From: an uncultured Paracoccaceae bacterium
Lineage (GTDB): Bacteria > Pseudomonadota > Alphaproteobacteria > Rhodobacterales > Rhodobacteraceae
Assembly: GCA_937895435.1 (NCBI GenBank)
Contig: CALAXT010000013.1
Span: 1-35,982, forward strand
Length of the DNA stretch: 35,982 nucleotides
Direction of reading: 5' to 3'
The position numbers and the translations under genes are program-made. The notes beneath the pieces were generated by a model that saw only the letters and a program-made list of their open reading frames with translations, was not told the DNA's origin and searched no databases. Position 1 is the first letter of the stretch. Each line of letters begins with the position of its first letter. Shown here piece by piece: positions 17,359-25,850 of the stretch.

Positions 17359-18965
17359 GCCCGGCATTGTCTGTGCGCGGGCTCAATGTCCGCTTTCATC
17401 AAGATGGCCGTGAAATTCACGCTGTCCGGAATGTATCTTTTCATATTGACCGTGGTGAAACCGTTGCACTTGTCGGTGAAAGCGGGTCAGGGAAATCGGT
17501 CACGGCGCTGTCGACGGTTGGGCTGTTACCCGATACCGCACAGGTCACCGGGGCGGTCAGCTATAATGGCCAAGAGCTGCTGGGGGCGTCCAAAACGGTT
17601 TTGCAGGCCGTGCGGGGCAACGATATCAGTTTTATCTTTCAAGAGCCGATGACCAGCCTGAACCCGCTGCATACGGTTGAGCGACAGATCACGGAAAGCC
17701 TTGCGCTCCATCAGGGCCTGGGGGGGGCTGCGGCGCGGGCGCGGGTGATTGAATTGTTGCAAAAAGTGGGTATTGCCCAAGCTGAAAGCCGGTTGGGGGC
17801 CTATCCGCATCAATTGTCGGGTGGGCAGCGGCAGCGCGTTATGATTGCGATGGCCTTGGCAAATGGCCCTGAACTGCTTGTGGCAGATGAGCCGACGACC
17901 GCGCTTGATGTCACGATTCAGGCGCAGATATTGGAACTGCTGGCCGATTTGAAGCGCCGCGAGGGGATGAGCCTGTTGTTCATCACCCATGATCTGGGGA
18001 TCGTGCGTGCAATCGCGGATCGGGTCTGTGTGATGCAGGGTGGCCAGATCGTTGAACAAGGGGCGACGGCGCAAATTTTCTCTGACCCCCAGCATCCCTA
18101 TACCAAAACGCTGCTCGCCGCAGAGGCGCGTGGCCTGCCAGAACCGGTTGCGGCTGATGCCCCCGAAATCCTGCGTACGGAAGATTTGCGCGTTTGGTTC
18201 CCGATCACGCGGGGGTTGTTGCGCCGGACGGTCGGCCATGTGCGGGCGGTCAATGCCGCGTCAATCAGTCTGCGCGCAGGGGAAACTTTGGGCGTGGTGG
18301 GCGAGTCGGGGTCGGGCAAAACGACGCTTGCGCTTGGGTTGTTGCGGTTGGTGGCATCAGACGGGCGGATTGTGTTTCAGGGGCAAGATATTCAAGGGCT
18401 ACGCCCGGCCCAGATCCGGCCATTACGCGCTGATATGCAAGTCGTGTTTCAAGACCCGTTTGGCAGTCTGTCGCCGCGCATGACGGTGGCGCAGATCATT
18501 GCAGAAGGGGTGGGCGTGCACGGGGCGCCGTTGGGGCAAGATCCGCAGGACATGGTGGGCCAAATCATGACTGAGGTTGGGTTGGACCCTGCCACAATGC
18601 ACCGCTATCCACATGAATTTTCAGGTGGCCAACGCCAGCGTGTGGCCATTGCCCGGGCGATGATCTTACAGCCAAAGCTTTTGGTGCTTGATGAGCCGAC
18701 ATCAGCGCTGGATAAGACCGTGCAGGTGCAGATTGTCCAACTGCTGCGTGATTTGCAGCAAAAAAAAGGTCTGGCTTATTTGTTTATCAGCCATGATTTG
18801 CAGGTTGTGCGTGCGGTGGCCCACAAGGTCATTGTGATGAAAGCGGGCGATGTCGTTGAGGCTGGACCGGCCACCCAGATATTTACTGCGCCGCAAACCG
18901 CCTATACCCGCGCGCTGATGGCAGCGGCGTTTGAACACAAGACCCTTTCCCAAATTCCTGAGTGA
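17355..18965 (+). CDS. yejF: Peptide ABC transporter ATP-binding protein, YejF type (two fused ATPase domains)
   Basis: A 536-residue protein with two complete ABC domains. Domain 1 has Walker A GESGSGKS (41-48), Q-loop FQEPMTSLNP, signature LSGGQRQRV and Walker B LLVADEPTTALD. Domain 2 repeats these with GESGSGKT, FQDPFGSLSPR, FSGGQRQRV and LLVLDEPTSALD. Each domain keeps its switch His (ITHD, ISHD), so both sites look active. It powers the YejB/YejE channel. The fusion is normal for the family. Confidence 0.95.
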   Translation: MSPALSVRGLNVRFHQDGREIHAVRNVSFHIDRGETVALVGESGSGKSVTALSTVGLLPDTAQVTGAVSYNGQELLGASKTVLQAVRGNDISFIFQEPMTSLNPLHTVERQITESLALHQGLGGAAARARVIELLQKVGIAQAESRLGAYPHQLSGGQRQRVMIAMALANGPELLVADEPTTALDVTIQAQILELLADLKRREGMSLLFITHDLGIVRAIADRVCVMQGGQIVEQGATAQIFSDPQHPYTKTLLAAEARGLPEPVAADAPEILRTEDLRVWFPITRGLLRRTVGHVRAVNAASISLRAGETLGVVGESGSGKTTLALGLLRLVASDGRIVFQGQDIQGLRPAQIRPLRADMQVVFQDPFGSLSPRMTVAQIIAEGVGVHGAPLGQDPQDMVGQIMTEVGLDPATMHRYPHEFSGGQRQRVAIARAMILQPKLLVLDEPTSALDKTVQVQIVQLLRDLQQKKGLAYLFISHDLQVVRAVAHKVIVMKAGDVVEAGPATQIFTAPQTAYTRALMAAAFEHKTLSQIPE

Positions 18966-18995
18966 TGGGCCAACAGCCCCAAAGCGGATCAAACC

Positions 18996-19958
18996 ATGGC
19001 CCAGCCAACCAACCCTTCGTTTGATATCGCTCACCTGGGCCATGTTGAGCTGTTCACCGACCGTATGGACGAAAGCCTTGATTTCTTTACGCGGGTTTAC
19101 GGTTTGACCCTGTCGGGTCGGCAAGAGGGTTCGGCCTATTTGCGTGCGTGGGATGATTATGAATTTCACACCCTGAAGCTGACCGCACATAAGACGACGG
19201 GGGTGGGCCATATTGGCTATCGTGCTGCCTCGCCCGAGGCGCTTGCGCGCCGTGTCGCGGTGATTGAGGCCTCGGGGTATAAAGTGCATGGTTGGACCGA
19301 AGGCGATTGGGGACATGGCCCGGCGTTTCTGTTCGAAGACCCGTTTGGCCATGTGTTTGAAATCTATTATGAAACCCGTCGCCCCGATTTGTCTGACGGC
19401 GAAAAGCCTGCGCTGAAAAATATGGCCAGTCGGTTTCATGCCCGGGGGGCTTGCCCAAGGCGAATTGATCATCTCAATCTCTTGGCCTCAGATGTGGCTG
19501 AGTTCAAGACGTTCATGGAAACTTGCTTGGGTGCGCGGGTGACCGAATATATTCAGCTGGATAATGGCCGCTTGGGGGGGTGTTGGTTTACGGTAAATAA
19601 TAAAACCTACGATATCGCATGCACCGAAGAACATGGTGGGGGCGCTGGTCGTCTGCACCATGTCACCTATGCCACTGACCAGCGTGAAGACATCTTGCGC
19701 GCGGCAGATATCTTTTTGGAAAATGGTGTGCATATCGAAACAGGCCCGCACAAACATGCCATTCAGGGTACGTTTTTTCTGTATGTTTACGAACCAGCGG
19801 GAAACCGTGTGGAACTTGCGAATGCAGGGGCGCGGTTGATCTTGGCACCGGATTGGCAACCCGTCTGTTGGACCGAGACAGAGCGTAAAAAAGGCCAAGC
19901 TTGGGGGTTAAAAACGATTGCGTCTTTTCATACCCATGGCACACCCCCAGTATCCTAG
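18996..19958 (+). CDS. Extradiol ring-cleavage dioxygenase family (catechol 2,3-dioxygenase-like)
   Basis: A 320-residue protein of two vicinal-oxygen-chelate modules. The N-terminal module (about 11-128) starts HLGHVELFTDRMDESLDFF and looks structural. The C-terminal module carries a plausible Fe(II) triad: His159 (RIDHLNLL), His222 (RLHHVTYATD) and Glu273 (GNRVELAN), with Tyr265 nearby. Type I extradiol dioxygenases open catechols next to the hydroxyls. There are no other aromatic-degradation genes nearby, so the substrate is unknown and a glyoxalase-like role cannot be excluded. It lies 30 bases after yejF with a weak ribosome site and may be read through from that operon. Confidence 0.82.
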   Translation: MAQPTNPSFDIAHLGHVELFTDRMDESLDFFTRVYGLTLSGRQEGSAYLRAWDDYEFHTLKLTAHKTTGVGHIGYRAASPEALARRVAVIEASGYKVHGWTEGDWGHGPAFLFEDPFGHVFEIYYETRRPDLSDGEKPALKNMASRFHARGACPRRIDHLNLLASDVAEFKTFMETCLGARVTEYIQLDNGRLGGCWFTVNNKTYDIACTEEHGGGAGRLHHVTYATDQREDILRAADIFLENGVHIETGPHKHAIQGTFFLYVYEPAGNRVELANAGARLILAPDWQPVCWTETERKKGQAWGLKTIASFHTHGTPPVS

Positions 19959-19964
19959 GGTGGG

Positions 19965-21041
19965 TTAGAGTGGCTGAGGTGCTGCCTTGTCTTTGTGGTG
20001 ACCTTGGTCGATGACAAAATCGGTAAGGGTCGCGCCGATCCACATACAAACCAGCGCAAGCCAAGCGGTCGCAGCAAAGATTGATCCGCCGCTAACCCCC
20101 GCGCCAATCGCGCAGCCCCCCGCGAGCATCGCGCCAAACCCCATCAAAGCGGCCCCAATAAACGACCGGCGCATTGGTGCTGCGCCGTCAAAGCCTTCAA
20201 ATTTCAGCTGACCGGCCAGCGCGGCTGAAATGAACGCCCCTGCAAATACCCCCGGTACCAATCCGACATCAAAATCGAGCGTGGAATCGGAACTGAGGAA
20301 AAACATCAAAGTGCTGGCCGATGGGCCAGAAAACGTTGCTGATGTTACTGTGACTGGGTCAAACGCTTGGCGCGATAGCGTATAGGTCAGCACCCAACCC
20401 AGTGCCACGGCAAAGCCCACCCCCGCCCCAAAGATCAGCTTGCGCGCCCCGATTTGGTTGCGCCGGGCAATGATTAAGGCCAGAACGGACAAGGCCAAAC
20501 CCAGTGCCAACCCCGCCGCTTTGGGCATGCCCGCCTGATCCATCAAGTCAATATTGCGCCCACCAGAGGTCACCCAAAGCTGCACAATAGTGTCGCGCAG
20601 CGGCGACAGGGCGCCATGCAGGCTCATTTGTGCGACAACTGCAAAAATCAGCCCTGCCACCAAGGCGCGCAGATTTCCTGTGGCCGCAAGCACCAACAGC
20701 CGCCCCGAACAGCCGCGCGCCAGCACCATGCCCACCCCAAACATCAACCCGCCGATAATGGCCCCCGACCATGATCCGGCAATGGCCATCATGCGGGCGT
20801 CTTCGGATCGAAATAGCCCCAACAGCTCAGCCGCTTGCACCCAAACCAGCGCGGTGGAAAAGGTCAACAGCCAGACGGCCATCCTTGGGCCCAACTGACC
20901 CCGCGCGAATTCGACCGTTGCCGCGCGCAGGCAAAACGCGGCCCTGTGTGCAGCCACGCCAAATGTCACACCTGTGGCCGCGCCAAACAGCGCAGCCGTC
21001 AGCGGCTCTCCCAGAAAATCAAGAAGCGATGAAAGATCCAT
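19965..21041 (-). CDS. YeeE/YedE family sulfur-compound transporter (TsuA-like)
   Basis: About 358 residues, almost all hydrophobic helices. It carries the two internally repeated Sulf_transp motifs, FGVGMVLARGCSGRL and GFGAMLAGGCAIGAG, plus an early Cys in HRAAFCLRA. Cys37, Cys111 and Cys310 match the three-Cys pattern that in TsuA/YeeE forms the thiosulfate path. Role inferred: uptake of thiosulfate or a related sulfur species through the inner membrane. The ATG at 21041 is taken over an upstream TTG; neither has a clear ribosome site, so a nearly leaderless mRNA is possible. An FNR-like dyad lies 36 bases upstream. Convergent with the dioxygenase (6-base gap). Confidence 0.85.
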   Translation of the reverse strand: MDLSSLLDFLGEPLTAALFGAATGVTFGVAAHRAAFCLRAATVEFARGQLGPRMAVWLLTFSTALVWVQAAELLGLFRSEDARMMAIAGSWSGAIIGGLMFGVGMVLARGCSGRLLVLAATGNLRALVAGLIFAVVAQMSLHGALSPLRDTIVQLWVTSGGRNIDLMDQAGMPKAAGLALGLALSVLALIIARRNQIGARKLIFGAGVGFAVALGWVLTYTLSRQAFDPVTVTSATFSGPSASTLMFFLSSDSTLDFDVGLVPGVFAGAFISAALAGQLKFEGFDGAAPMRRSFIGAALMGFGAMLAGGCAIGAGVSGGSIFAATAWLALVCMWIGATLTDFVIDQGHHKDKAAPQPL

Positions 21042-21335
21042 GTGACGGCTCAAATCTAAAAAATGACGGATGTGCGCTGATCTAAATCAGTAAAGTGGGG
21101 GCATCGTCAACAAAGGGCGCGTAAAACCCTTGTGTGATTCTGTGCCCCCAGAATGTGCAATCAGGGGTAAAATAAGGTTAAAAAATAAGCCTTTGGATGC
21201 ATTGGAAAAAAAGTTTCTGGCCAGACTGGCAATCTGGCGCTAAGCATGGTGCCTAGAAACGGAAACAGCATCTCTGCCCCTGCCAATTTTGGTGGCGTCG
21301 GAAAATGATGTAAAAAATGACAGGGAGACTTGGCA
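21042..21335. promoter_or_regulatory. Long divergent leader between YeeE-like gene and the polyamine-type ABC operon
   Basis: 294 bases with several inverted repeats: CTGAT-CTAA-ATCAG (21077-21090), a long-range TGGGGGCA/TGCCCCCA pair (21096-21103 with 21143-21150) that encloses AAGGG/CCCTT (21113-21117 with 21127-21131), and a GCCAGA/TCTGGC hairpin (21220-21238). I recognise no named riboswitch. The last two could fold in the leader RNA of the ABC operon. Confidence 0.45.
21077..21090. promoter_or_regulatory. FNR/CRP-family-like dyad
   Basis: A 14-bp perfect dyad CTGAT-CTAA-ATCAG that differs from the FNR/FnrL consensus TTGAT-N4-ATCAA only at the outermost pair. A possible -10 (TAGATT on minus, 21053-21058) lies about 20 bases further towards the YeeE-like gene, a layout that fits activation of that gene. 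Inferred only. Confidence 0.45.
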
Positions 21336-22433
21336 TTGACCAAGCAAGACCAAGACGCGTTTGTCGTATTTGACCGCGTCCAGAAAAGTTATGACGGTGA
21401 GACCCTTGTAGTAAAGGATCTGAACCTGTCGATTGGTAAAGGCGAATTTTTGACAATGCTGGGGCCCTCGGGGTCGGGCAAGACCACGTGCCTGATGATG
21501 TTGGCTGGTTTTGAAACCGCGACGCATGGCGATATTTTGCTTGATGGTAACCCCATTAACAATATTCCGCCCCACAAGCGCGGCATTGGCATGGTGTTTC
21601 AGAATTATGCGCTGTTTCCGCACATGACCGTTGCCGAAAATCTGTCATTTCCGCTTGAAGTCCGCAATATGGATAAATCGGAGCGTGAGGCAAAGGTACG
21701 CCGGGCGTTGGATATGGTGCAAATGGCCGAGTTTGGTGGCCGCCGACCGTCGCAATTGTCGGGTGGTCAGCAGCAACGTGTTGCGCTTGCGCGCGCTTTG
21801 GTTTTTCAGCCCGAACTGGTGCTGATGGATGAGCCGTTGGGCGCGCTCGACAAACAGCTGCGCGAGCATATGCAATTTGAAATCAAACGTATCGCGGATA
21901 ATCTTGGCATCACTGTGGTTTATGTCACCCATGACCAGACTGAGGCCCTGACGATGTCAGACCGGGTTGCGGTGTTTGATGATGGCCGTATCCAACAGCT
22001 TGCCCCCCCGGATGAGCTTTATGAAGCCCCGCAAAACAGCTTTGTTGCCCAGTTCATCGGTGAAAATAACACGCTTGAAGGTGTTGTTCAGGAAATACGC
22101 AATGGCGTGGCGCTGGTGCGGCTGGATGATGGTAAAATCATTGAGGCAAAGCCTGTCAATGTGTCTTCCCCCGGCGAGCGGACGTTGGTTTCGATCCGCC
22201 CAGAGCGGGTGGAGTTTAACAAAGATCGTCTGCAAGAGGGCGCACACACCCTGCAGGCCGAGGTTTTGGAATTTATTTACATGGGCGATATCTTCCGCAC
22301 CCGCCTGCGGGTTGCCGGAAATGAGAACTTTATCATCAAAACCCGCAACGCCCCTGATCAGCGGCGTCTGCAACCCGGTGAGATGATTGATATCGGTTGG
22401 TTACCCGAAGATTGTCGGGCACTCGACGCATAG
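21336..22433 (+). CDS. Polyamine-type ABC transporter ATP-binding protein (PotA-like)
   Basis: About 365 residues. ATPase domain: Walker A GPSGSGKT (43-50), Q-loop FQNYALFPHMT, signature LSGGQQQRVALARAL, Walker B LVLMDEPLGALD, switch His in VTHDQTEAL. A C-terminal TOBE/OB regulatory domain (about 240-365, SIRPERVEF and LEFIYMGDIFRTRLRV) is typical of PotA/FbpC/MalK-like proteins. Start: TTG at 21336 is favoured because GGGAG lies 8 bases upstream; a TTG at 21330 lies too close to it, and no ATG is available. It energises the two permeases downstream. Substrate is probably a polyamine or similar cationic amine, judged from family only. Confidence 0.92.
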   Translation: MTKQDQDAFVVFDRVQKSYDGETLVVKDLNLSIGKGEFLTMLGPSGSGKTTCLMMLAGFETATHGDILLDGNPINNIPPHKRGIGMVFQNYALFPHMTVAENLSFPLEVRNMDKSEREAKVRRALDMVQMAEFGGRRPSQLSGGQQQRVALARALVFQPELVLMDEPLGALDKQLREHMQFEIKRIADNLGITVVYVTHDQTEALTMSDRVAVFDDGRIQQLAPPDELYEAPQNSFVAQFIGENNTLEGVVQEIRNGVALVRLDDGKIIEAKPVNVSSPGERTLVSIRPERVEFNKDRLQEGAHTLQAEVLEFIYMGDIFRTRLRVAGNENFIIKTRNAPDQRRLQPGEMIDIGWLPEDCRALDA

Positions 22434-22439
22434 GCATGA

Positions 22440-22459
22440 CCCTTCGCTTCGGCGGAGGG
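22440..22459 (+). terminator. UUCG-capped hairpin between ATPase and binding-protein genes
   Basis: CCCTTCGC (22440-22447) and GCGGAGGG (22452-22459) pair, with one G-T wobble, around a TTCG tetraloop, 6 bases after the ATPase stop. No T-tract follows at once, so it is more likely an mRNA-stabilising or partial-termination element than a full stop. Confidence 0.6.
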
Positions 22460-22529
22460 CTTCGGGCTGGCCTCACTGTTTTCCCCGGGGCAGGGGGCCT
22501 GAAATCACAACGGGAAAAGGGAGAATGCA

Positions 22530-23624
22530 ATGAAAGTAACGAATCTTCTTCTCGCCACAAGCGCGCTTGCCATTGCGGCAAGTGCTGCCGCGGCTGAAGA
22601 CATGACGATCGTGTCATGGGGCGGGGCCTATTTGAACTCGCAGCAAAAAGCCTATCACGACCCCTATATGGCGATGAATCCTGGCCTTAACATCATCAAT
22701 GATGACGCCTCGGCTGAAGCTGTTGCTAAGCTGCGTGCGATGAATGAGGCCGGCAACCTGACATGGGATCTGGTTGATGTTGTCCCGTCAGACGCGATGC
22801 GCCTGTGCGATGAAGGTCTGGCTATGCCGATTGATTTCGACAAAGTTCTGGCGCCCGCCCCAGATGGCACGCCCGCGACGGAAGATTTCGGCGCGCTGCT
22901 GGTGTCGGAATGCTTCATTCCACAGATCGTTTATTCGACAACTTTTGGCTATCGCACCGATATGGTTGGTGACACGCCACCCACGAGCGTCTGCGACGTG
23001 TTTGATCTGGCAAAATATCCGGGCAAGCGTTCGCTGCAAAAGCGTCCGATCGATAACATGGAGTGGGCGCTTTATTGCGACGGCGTGGCCAAGGACGAAA
23101 TCTATAACGTTCTGGGCACCGATGAGGGTGTTGCCCGTGCTTTTGCCAAGCTGGGCACGATCAAAGACAGTGTCGTTTGGTGGAACGCTGGCGCCGAAAC
23201 TCCGCAGCTGCTTGCAGATGGCGAAGTTGTGATGGGCTCGACCTTTAACGGTCGTCTGTTCTCGGCCATTGCCGAGCAGAACCAGCCGATCGGTATGCTG
23301 TGGGATATGCAATCGTTCGATCTGGATGGCTGGGTCATTCCGACCGGTCTGCCCGAAGATCGTCTGGCCCGTGTGCTGGATTACGTGCGGTTTGCCACTG
23401 ACACCCAGCGTTTGGCTGATCAGTCCAAATACATCTCGTATGGTCCGGCCCGTGCGTCATCTGCACCGCTGGTTTCGACCCATGCTGAGCTGGGCATCGA
23501 AATGGCACCGCATATGCCCACGGACCCGAAAAACGCATCCAACACCCATATCTATGACTATGAGTGGTGGGCAGATAACCGTGATGATCTGGATGCAAAA
23601 TTCCAGGCGTGGCTGGCCCAATAA
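22530..23624 (+). CDS. ABC transporter periplasmic substrate-binding protein (PotD/PotF-like)
   Basis: A 364-residue binding protein. Signal peptide MKVTNLLLATSALAIAASAAAA with cleavage before EDMTIVSWGG; that first strand (TIVSWGGAY) is the standard start of the PotD-like cluster. Further family blocks are WDLVDVVPSDAMRLCDEGL and VYSTTFGYRTD. Three or four Cys in the mature part (LCDEG, SECFI, SVCDV, LYCDG) could form disulfides, which is somewhat more than usual. A strong GGGAG ribosome site and hairpins on both sides of the gene suggest it is made in excess over the membrane subunits, as is common for binding proteins. Confidence 0.92.
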   Translation: MKVTNLLLATSALAIAASAAAAEDMTIVSWGGAYLNSQQKAYHDPYMAMNPGLNIINDDASAEAVAKLRAMNEAGNLTWDLVDVVPSDAMRLCDEGLAMPIDFDKVLAPAPDGTPATEDFGALLVSECFIPQIVYSTTFGYRTDMVGDTPPTSVCDVFDLAKYPGKRSLQKRPIDNMEWALYCDGVAKDEIYNVLGTDEGVARAFAKLGTIKDSVVWWNAGAETPQLLADGEVVMGSTFNGRLFSAIAEQNQPIGMLWDMQSFDLDGWVIPTGLPEDRLARVLDYVRFATDTQRLADQSKYISYGPARASSAPLVSTHAELGIEMAPHMPTDPKNASNTHIYDYEWWADNRDDLDAKFQAWLAQ

Positions 23625-23641
23625 GCTTGCCGATACCATCG

Positions 23642-23665
23642 GGGATGGGCTGAGAGGCCCATCCC
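23642..23665 (+). terminator. Hairpin after binding-protein gene
   Basis: GGGATGGGC (23642-23650) and GCCCATCCC (23657-23665) form a perfect 9-bp stem with a 6-base loop, followed by T-rich ATTCCATTTGATTT. A likely partial terminator or 3' stability element that reduces read-through into the permease genes. Confidence 0.7.
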
Positions 23666-23705
23666 ATTCCATTTGATTTGACCAAAAGACAGAAAGCCGC
23701 GGAGC

Positions 23706-24977
23706 ATGAGCGACACAACGCACACAGGCCCGATGCTGGCCGCCGATGGCAGCCCGTTAAAGCGCAGCCTTGAACGCGCGCTGCGGCGCCAAAAATTGCG
23801 GGCGCTTGCGCTGATTGCACCGCTTTTGATTTTTATTCTGGTGACGTTTATCGCCCCGATTGCAGATATGCTGTTTCGTTCGGTCGAGAATGAGATCGTC
23901 AGCGAAACCTTGCCGCGGACGGTTGTTGCGCTGAAAGATTGGGATCCGACCTTGGGCGAGTTGCCCGATGAGGCGGTGTTTGCCGCCATGGCCGCCGATC
24001 TGCAAGAGGCCGCCAAGGCCAAGATTCACACCCGCGTTGGGTCGCGTTTAAACTATGAAACCCCTGGTATCTCTTCGCTCTTCCGCAAATCGGGCCGTCA
24101 GGCCAGCAAGTGGGATCTGGAGAAAGATGGGCCATTTAAAGATGTGCTGATCAAATCGGAAAAGGGCTGGGGGGAACTGGATGTATGGAAAACCATACAA
24201 GTCTATTCGCCGAAATATACCAACGGCTATTTTCTGAATGCAGTTGATCTTGAAAAAACCGCTTCCGGGATCAGCCCGCGCGACGAAGACCAGCAAATTT
24301 ACATCACGCTTTTCTTGCGCACATTCGCAATGTCTATCGGGATCACCCTGTCGTGTCTGATGCTGGGATATCCTGTGGCATGGCTGTTGTCGAACCTGCC
24401 ATCGCGGTCATCGAACCTGCTAATGATCTTGGTTTTGTTGCCATTTTGGACATCACTTTTGGTGCGCACCTCGGCTTGGAAGGTATTGCTGCAACAACAA
24501 GGCGTGATCAATGATGTGTTGGTCTGGGTGGGTTTGGTCGCCAATGATGACCGGTTGGTTATGATTAACAACCAATTTGGAACGGTATTGGCGATGACAC
24601 ACATCTTGTTGCCGTTCATGATCTTGCCCCTGTTTTCGGTGATGAAGACCATTCCACCGTCTTATTTGCGGGCGGCGAAGTCACTTGGGGCGTCCAATTG
24701 GACAGCGTTTTGGCGTGTTTATTTCCCGCAGTCGGTGCCGGGTATTGGGGCCGGGTCAATCCTCGTGTTCATTCTGGCGGTGGGCTATTACATCACGCCC
24801 GAGTTGGTGGGCGGCACCAAGGGCACGTTTATTTCAAACCGCATTGCCTTTCACATTTCGTCGTCGCTGAACTGGGGGCTGGCCGCTGCTTTGGGCGCGA
24901 TCTTGCTGGGGTTCGTGGTGTTGCTTTACTGGGTGTATGACCGCCTTGTGGGCATTGATAACGTAAAGCTGGGATAA
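23706..24977 (+). CDS. ABC transporter permease (PotB-like) with long periplasmic segment
   Basis: A 423-residue permease, longer than the roughly 280-300 residues of PotB. After the first membrane helix (LALIAPLLIFILVTFIAPIADMLF) comes a hydrophilic stretch of about 140 residues (ENEIVSE... to SPRDEDQQ) before the remaining five helices of the BPD_transp_1 domain. The coupling motif is SYLRAAKSLGASNWTAFWRVYFPQS. Long versions occur among PotB-like proteins of alphaproteobacteria as far as I recall; the insert might contact the binding protein. Four bases separate it from the next permease gene. Confidence 0.9.
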   Translation: MSDTTHTGPMLAADGSPLKRSLERALRRQKLRALALIAPLLIFILVTFIAPIADMLFRSVENEIVSETLPRTVVALKDWDPTLGELPDEAVFAAMAADLQEAAKAKIHTRVGSRLNYETPGISSLFRKSGRQASKWDLEKDGPFKDVLIKSEKGWGELDVWKTIQVYSPKYTNGYFLNAVDLEKTASGISPRDEDQQIYITLFLRTFAMSIGITLSCLMLGYPVAWLLSNLPSRSSNLLMILVLLPFWTSLLVRTSAWKVLLQQQGVINDVLVWVGLVANDDRLVMINNQFGTVLAMTHILLPFMILPLFSVMKTIPPSYLRAAKSLGASNWTAFWRVYFPQSVPGIGAGSILVFILAVGYYITPELVGGTKGTFISNRIAFHISSSLNWGLAAALGAILLGFVVLLYWVYDRLVGIDNVKLG

Positions 24978-24981
24978 TCAG

Positions 24982-25833
24982 ATGAGCTTGCCAATCTATG
25001 CAACCCCTGCGCAACGCGTTTGGTATTACACGTTTCGCGTGATTTGTGGTGCGATCTTTTTCTTTCTGATCGCCCCAATTCTGGTGATTATCCCGCTTAG
25101 CTTTAACGCGCAGGATTTCTTTACCTTTACACCCGAAATGCTATCGCTGGATCCAGCAGGATTTTCGCTGAAACACTATCGCGATTTCTTCACCAATGAT
25201 GATTGGCAGGGTGCGCTTTATAATTCGTTGCGCATTGCCCCTGTGGCCACCGTGCTGTCGCTGAGTTTTGGTACGCTTGCCGCAATTGGCCTGAGCCAAT
25301 CACATGTGCCGTTTCGCCGCGTGATCATGGCTGTTTTGATTTCACCGATGATTGTTCCGCTGATTATTTCGGCTGCGGGAATGTATTTCTTTTACAGCCG
25401 GGTCGGGTTGCAGGGCACCTATTGGGGCGTCGTTTTGGCGCATGCGGCACTTGGTATCCCGTTTGTCATTATCACGGTCACAGCGACCTTGGTCGGCTTT
25501 GATCGCAGTCTGACACGCGCGGCTGCCAGTATGGGCGCAAATCCGATCACGACATTTTTTAAGGTGCAGATGCCGTTGATTTTACCCGGCGTTGTGTCTG
25601 GGGGTCTGTTCGCCTTTATCACATCGTTTGATGAGGTGGTGGTGGTGCTGTTTGTGGGCTCTGCCGGGCAAAAGACGCTGACGTGGCAAATGTTCACCGG
25701 TCTGCGCGAACAGATCAGCCCAACCATTTTGGCGGTGGCGACCATTCTTGTTGTGTTCTCGATTGGTCTTTTGATTGTTGTCGAAATGCTGCGCCGGCGG
25801 TCTGAACGCCTGCGCGGGATGAGCCCAAATTGA
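24982..25833 (+). CDS. ABC transporter permease (PotC-like)
   Basis: A 283-residue inner-membrane permease of normal PotC length. N-terminal helix FRVICGAIFFFLIAPILVIIPLSF; the periplasmic LDPAGFSLKHYRDFF block; coupling loop LTRAAASMGANPITTFFKVQMPL; last helix TILVVFSIGLLIVVEML. It pairs with the preceding permease. Last gene of the operon; it converges on the AEC transporter gene with a 17-base gap and no visible terminator. Confidence 0.94.
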   Translation: MSLPIYATPAQRVWYYTFRVICGAIFFFLIAPILVIIPLSFNAQDFFTFTPEMLSLDPAGFSLKHYRDFFTNDDWQGALYNSLRIAPVATVLSLSFGTLAAIGLSQSHVPFRRVIMAVLISPMIVPLIISAAGMYFFYSRVGLQGTYWGVVLAHAALGIPFVIITVTATLVGFDRSLTRAAASMGANPITTFFKVQMPLILPGVVSGGLFAFITSFDEVVVVLFVGSAGQKTLTWQMFTGLREQISPTILAVATILVVFSIGLLIVVEMLRRRSERLRGMSPN

Positions 25834-25850
25834 CCATAGACTGCTGCGCG

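Noticed and set aside
21220-21230. GCCAGACTGGC as a hairpin
   Set aside because: The one-base centre cannot form a loop; the alternative GCCAGA/TCTGGC pairing with a 7-base loop is the workable fold and is reported in the leader.
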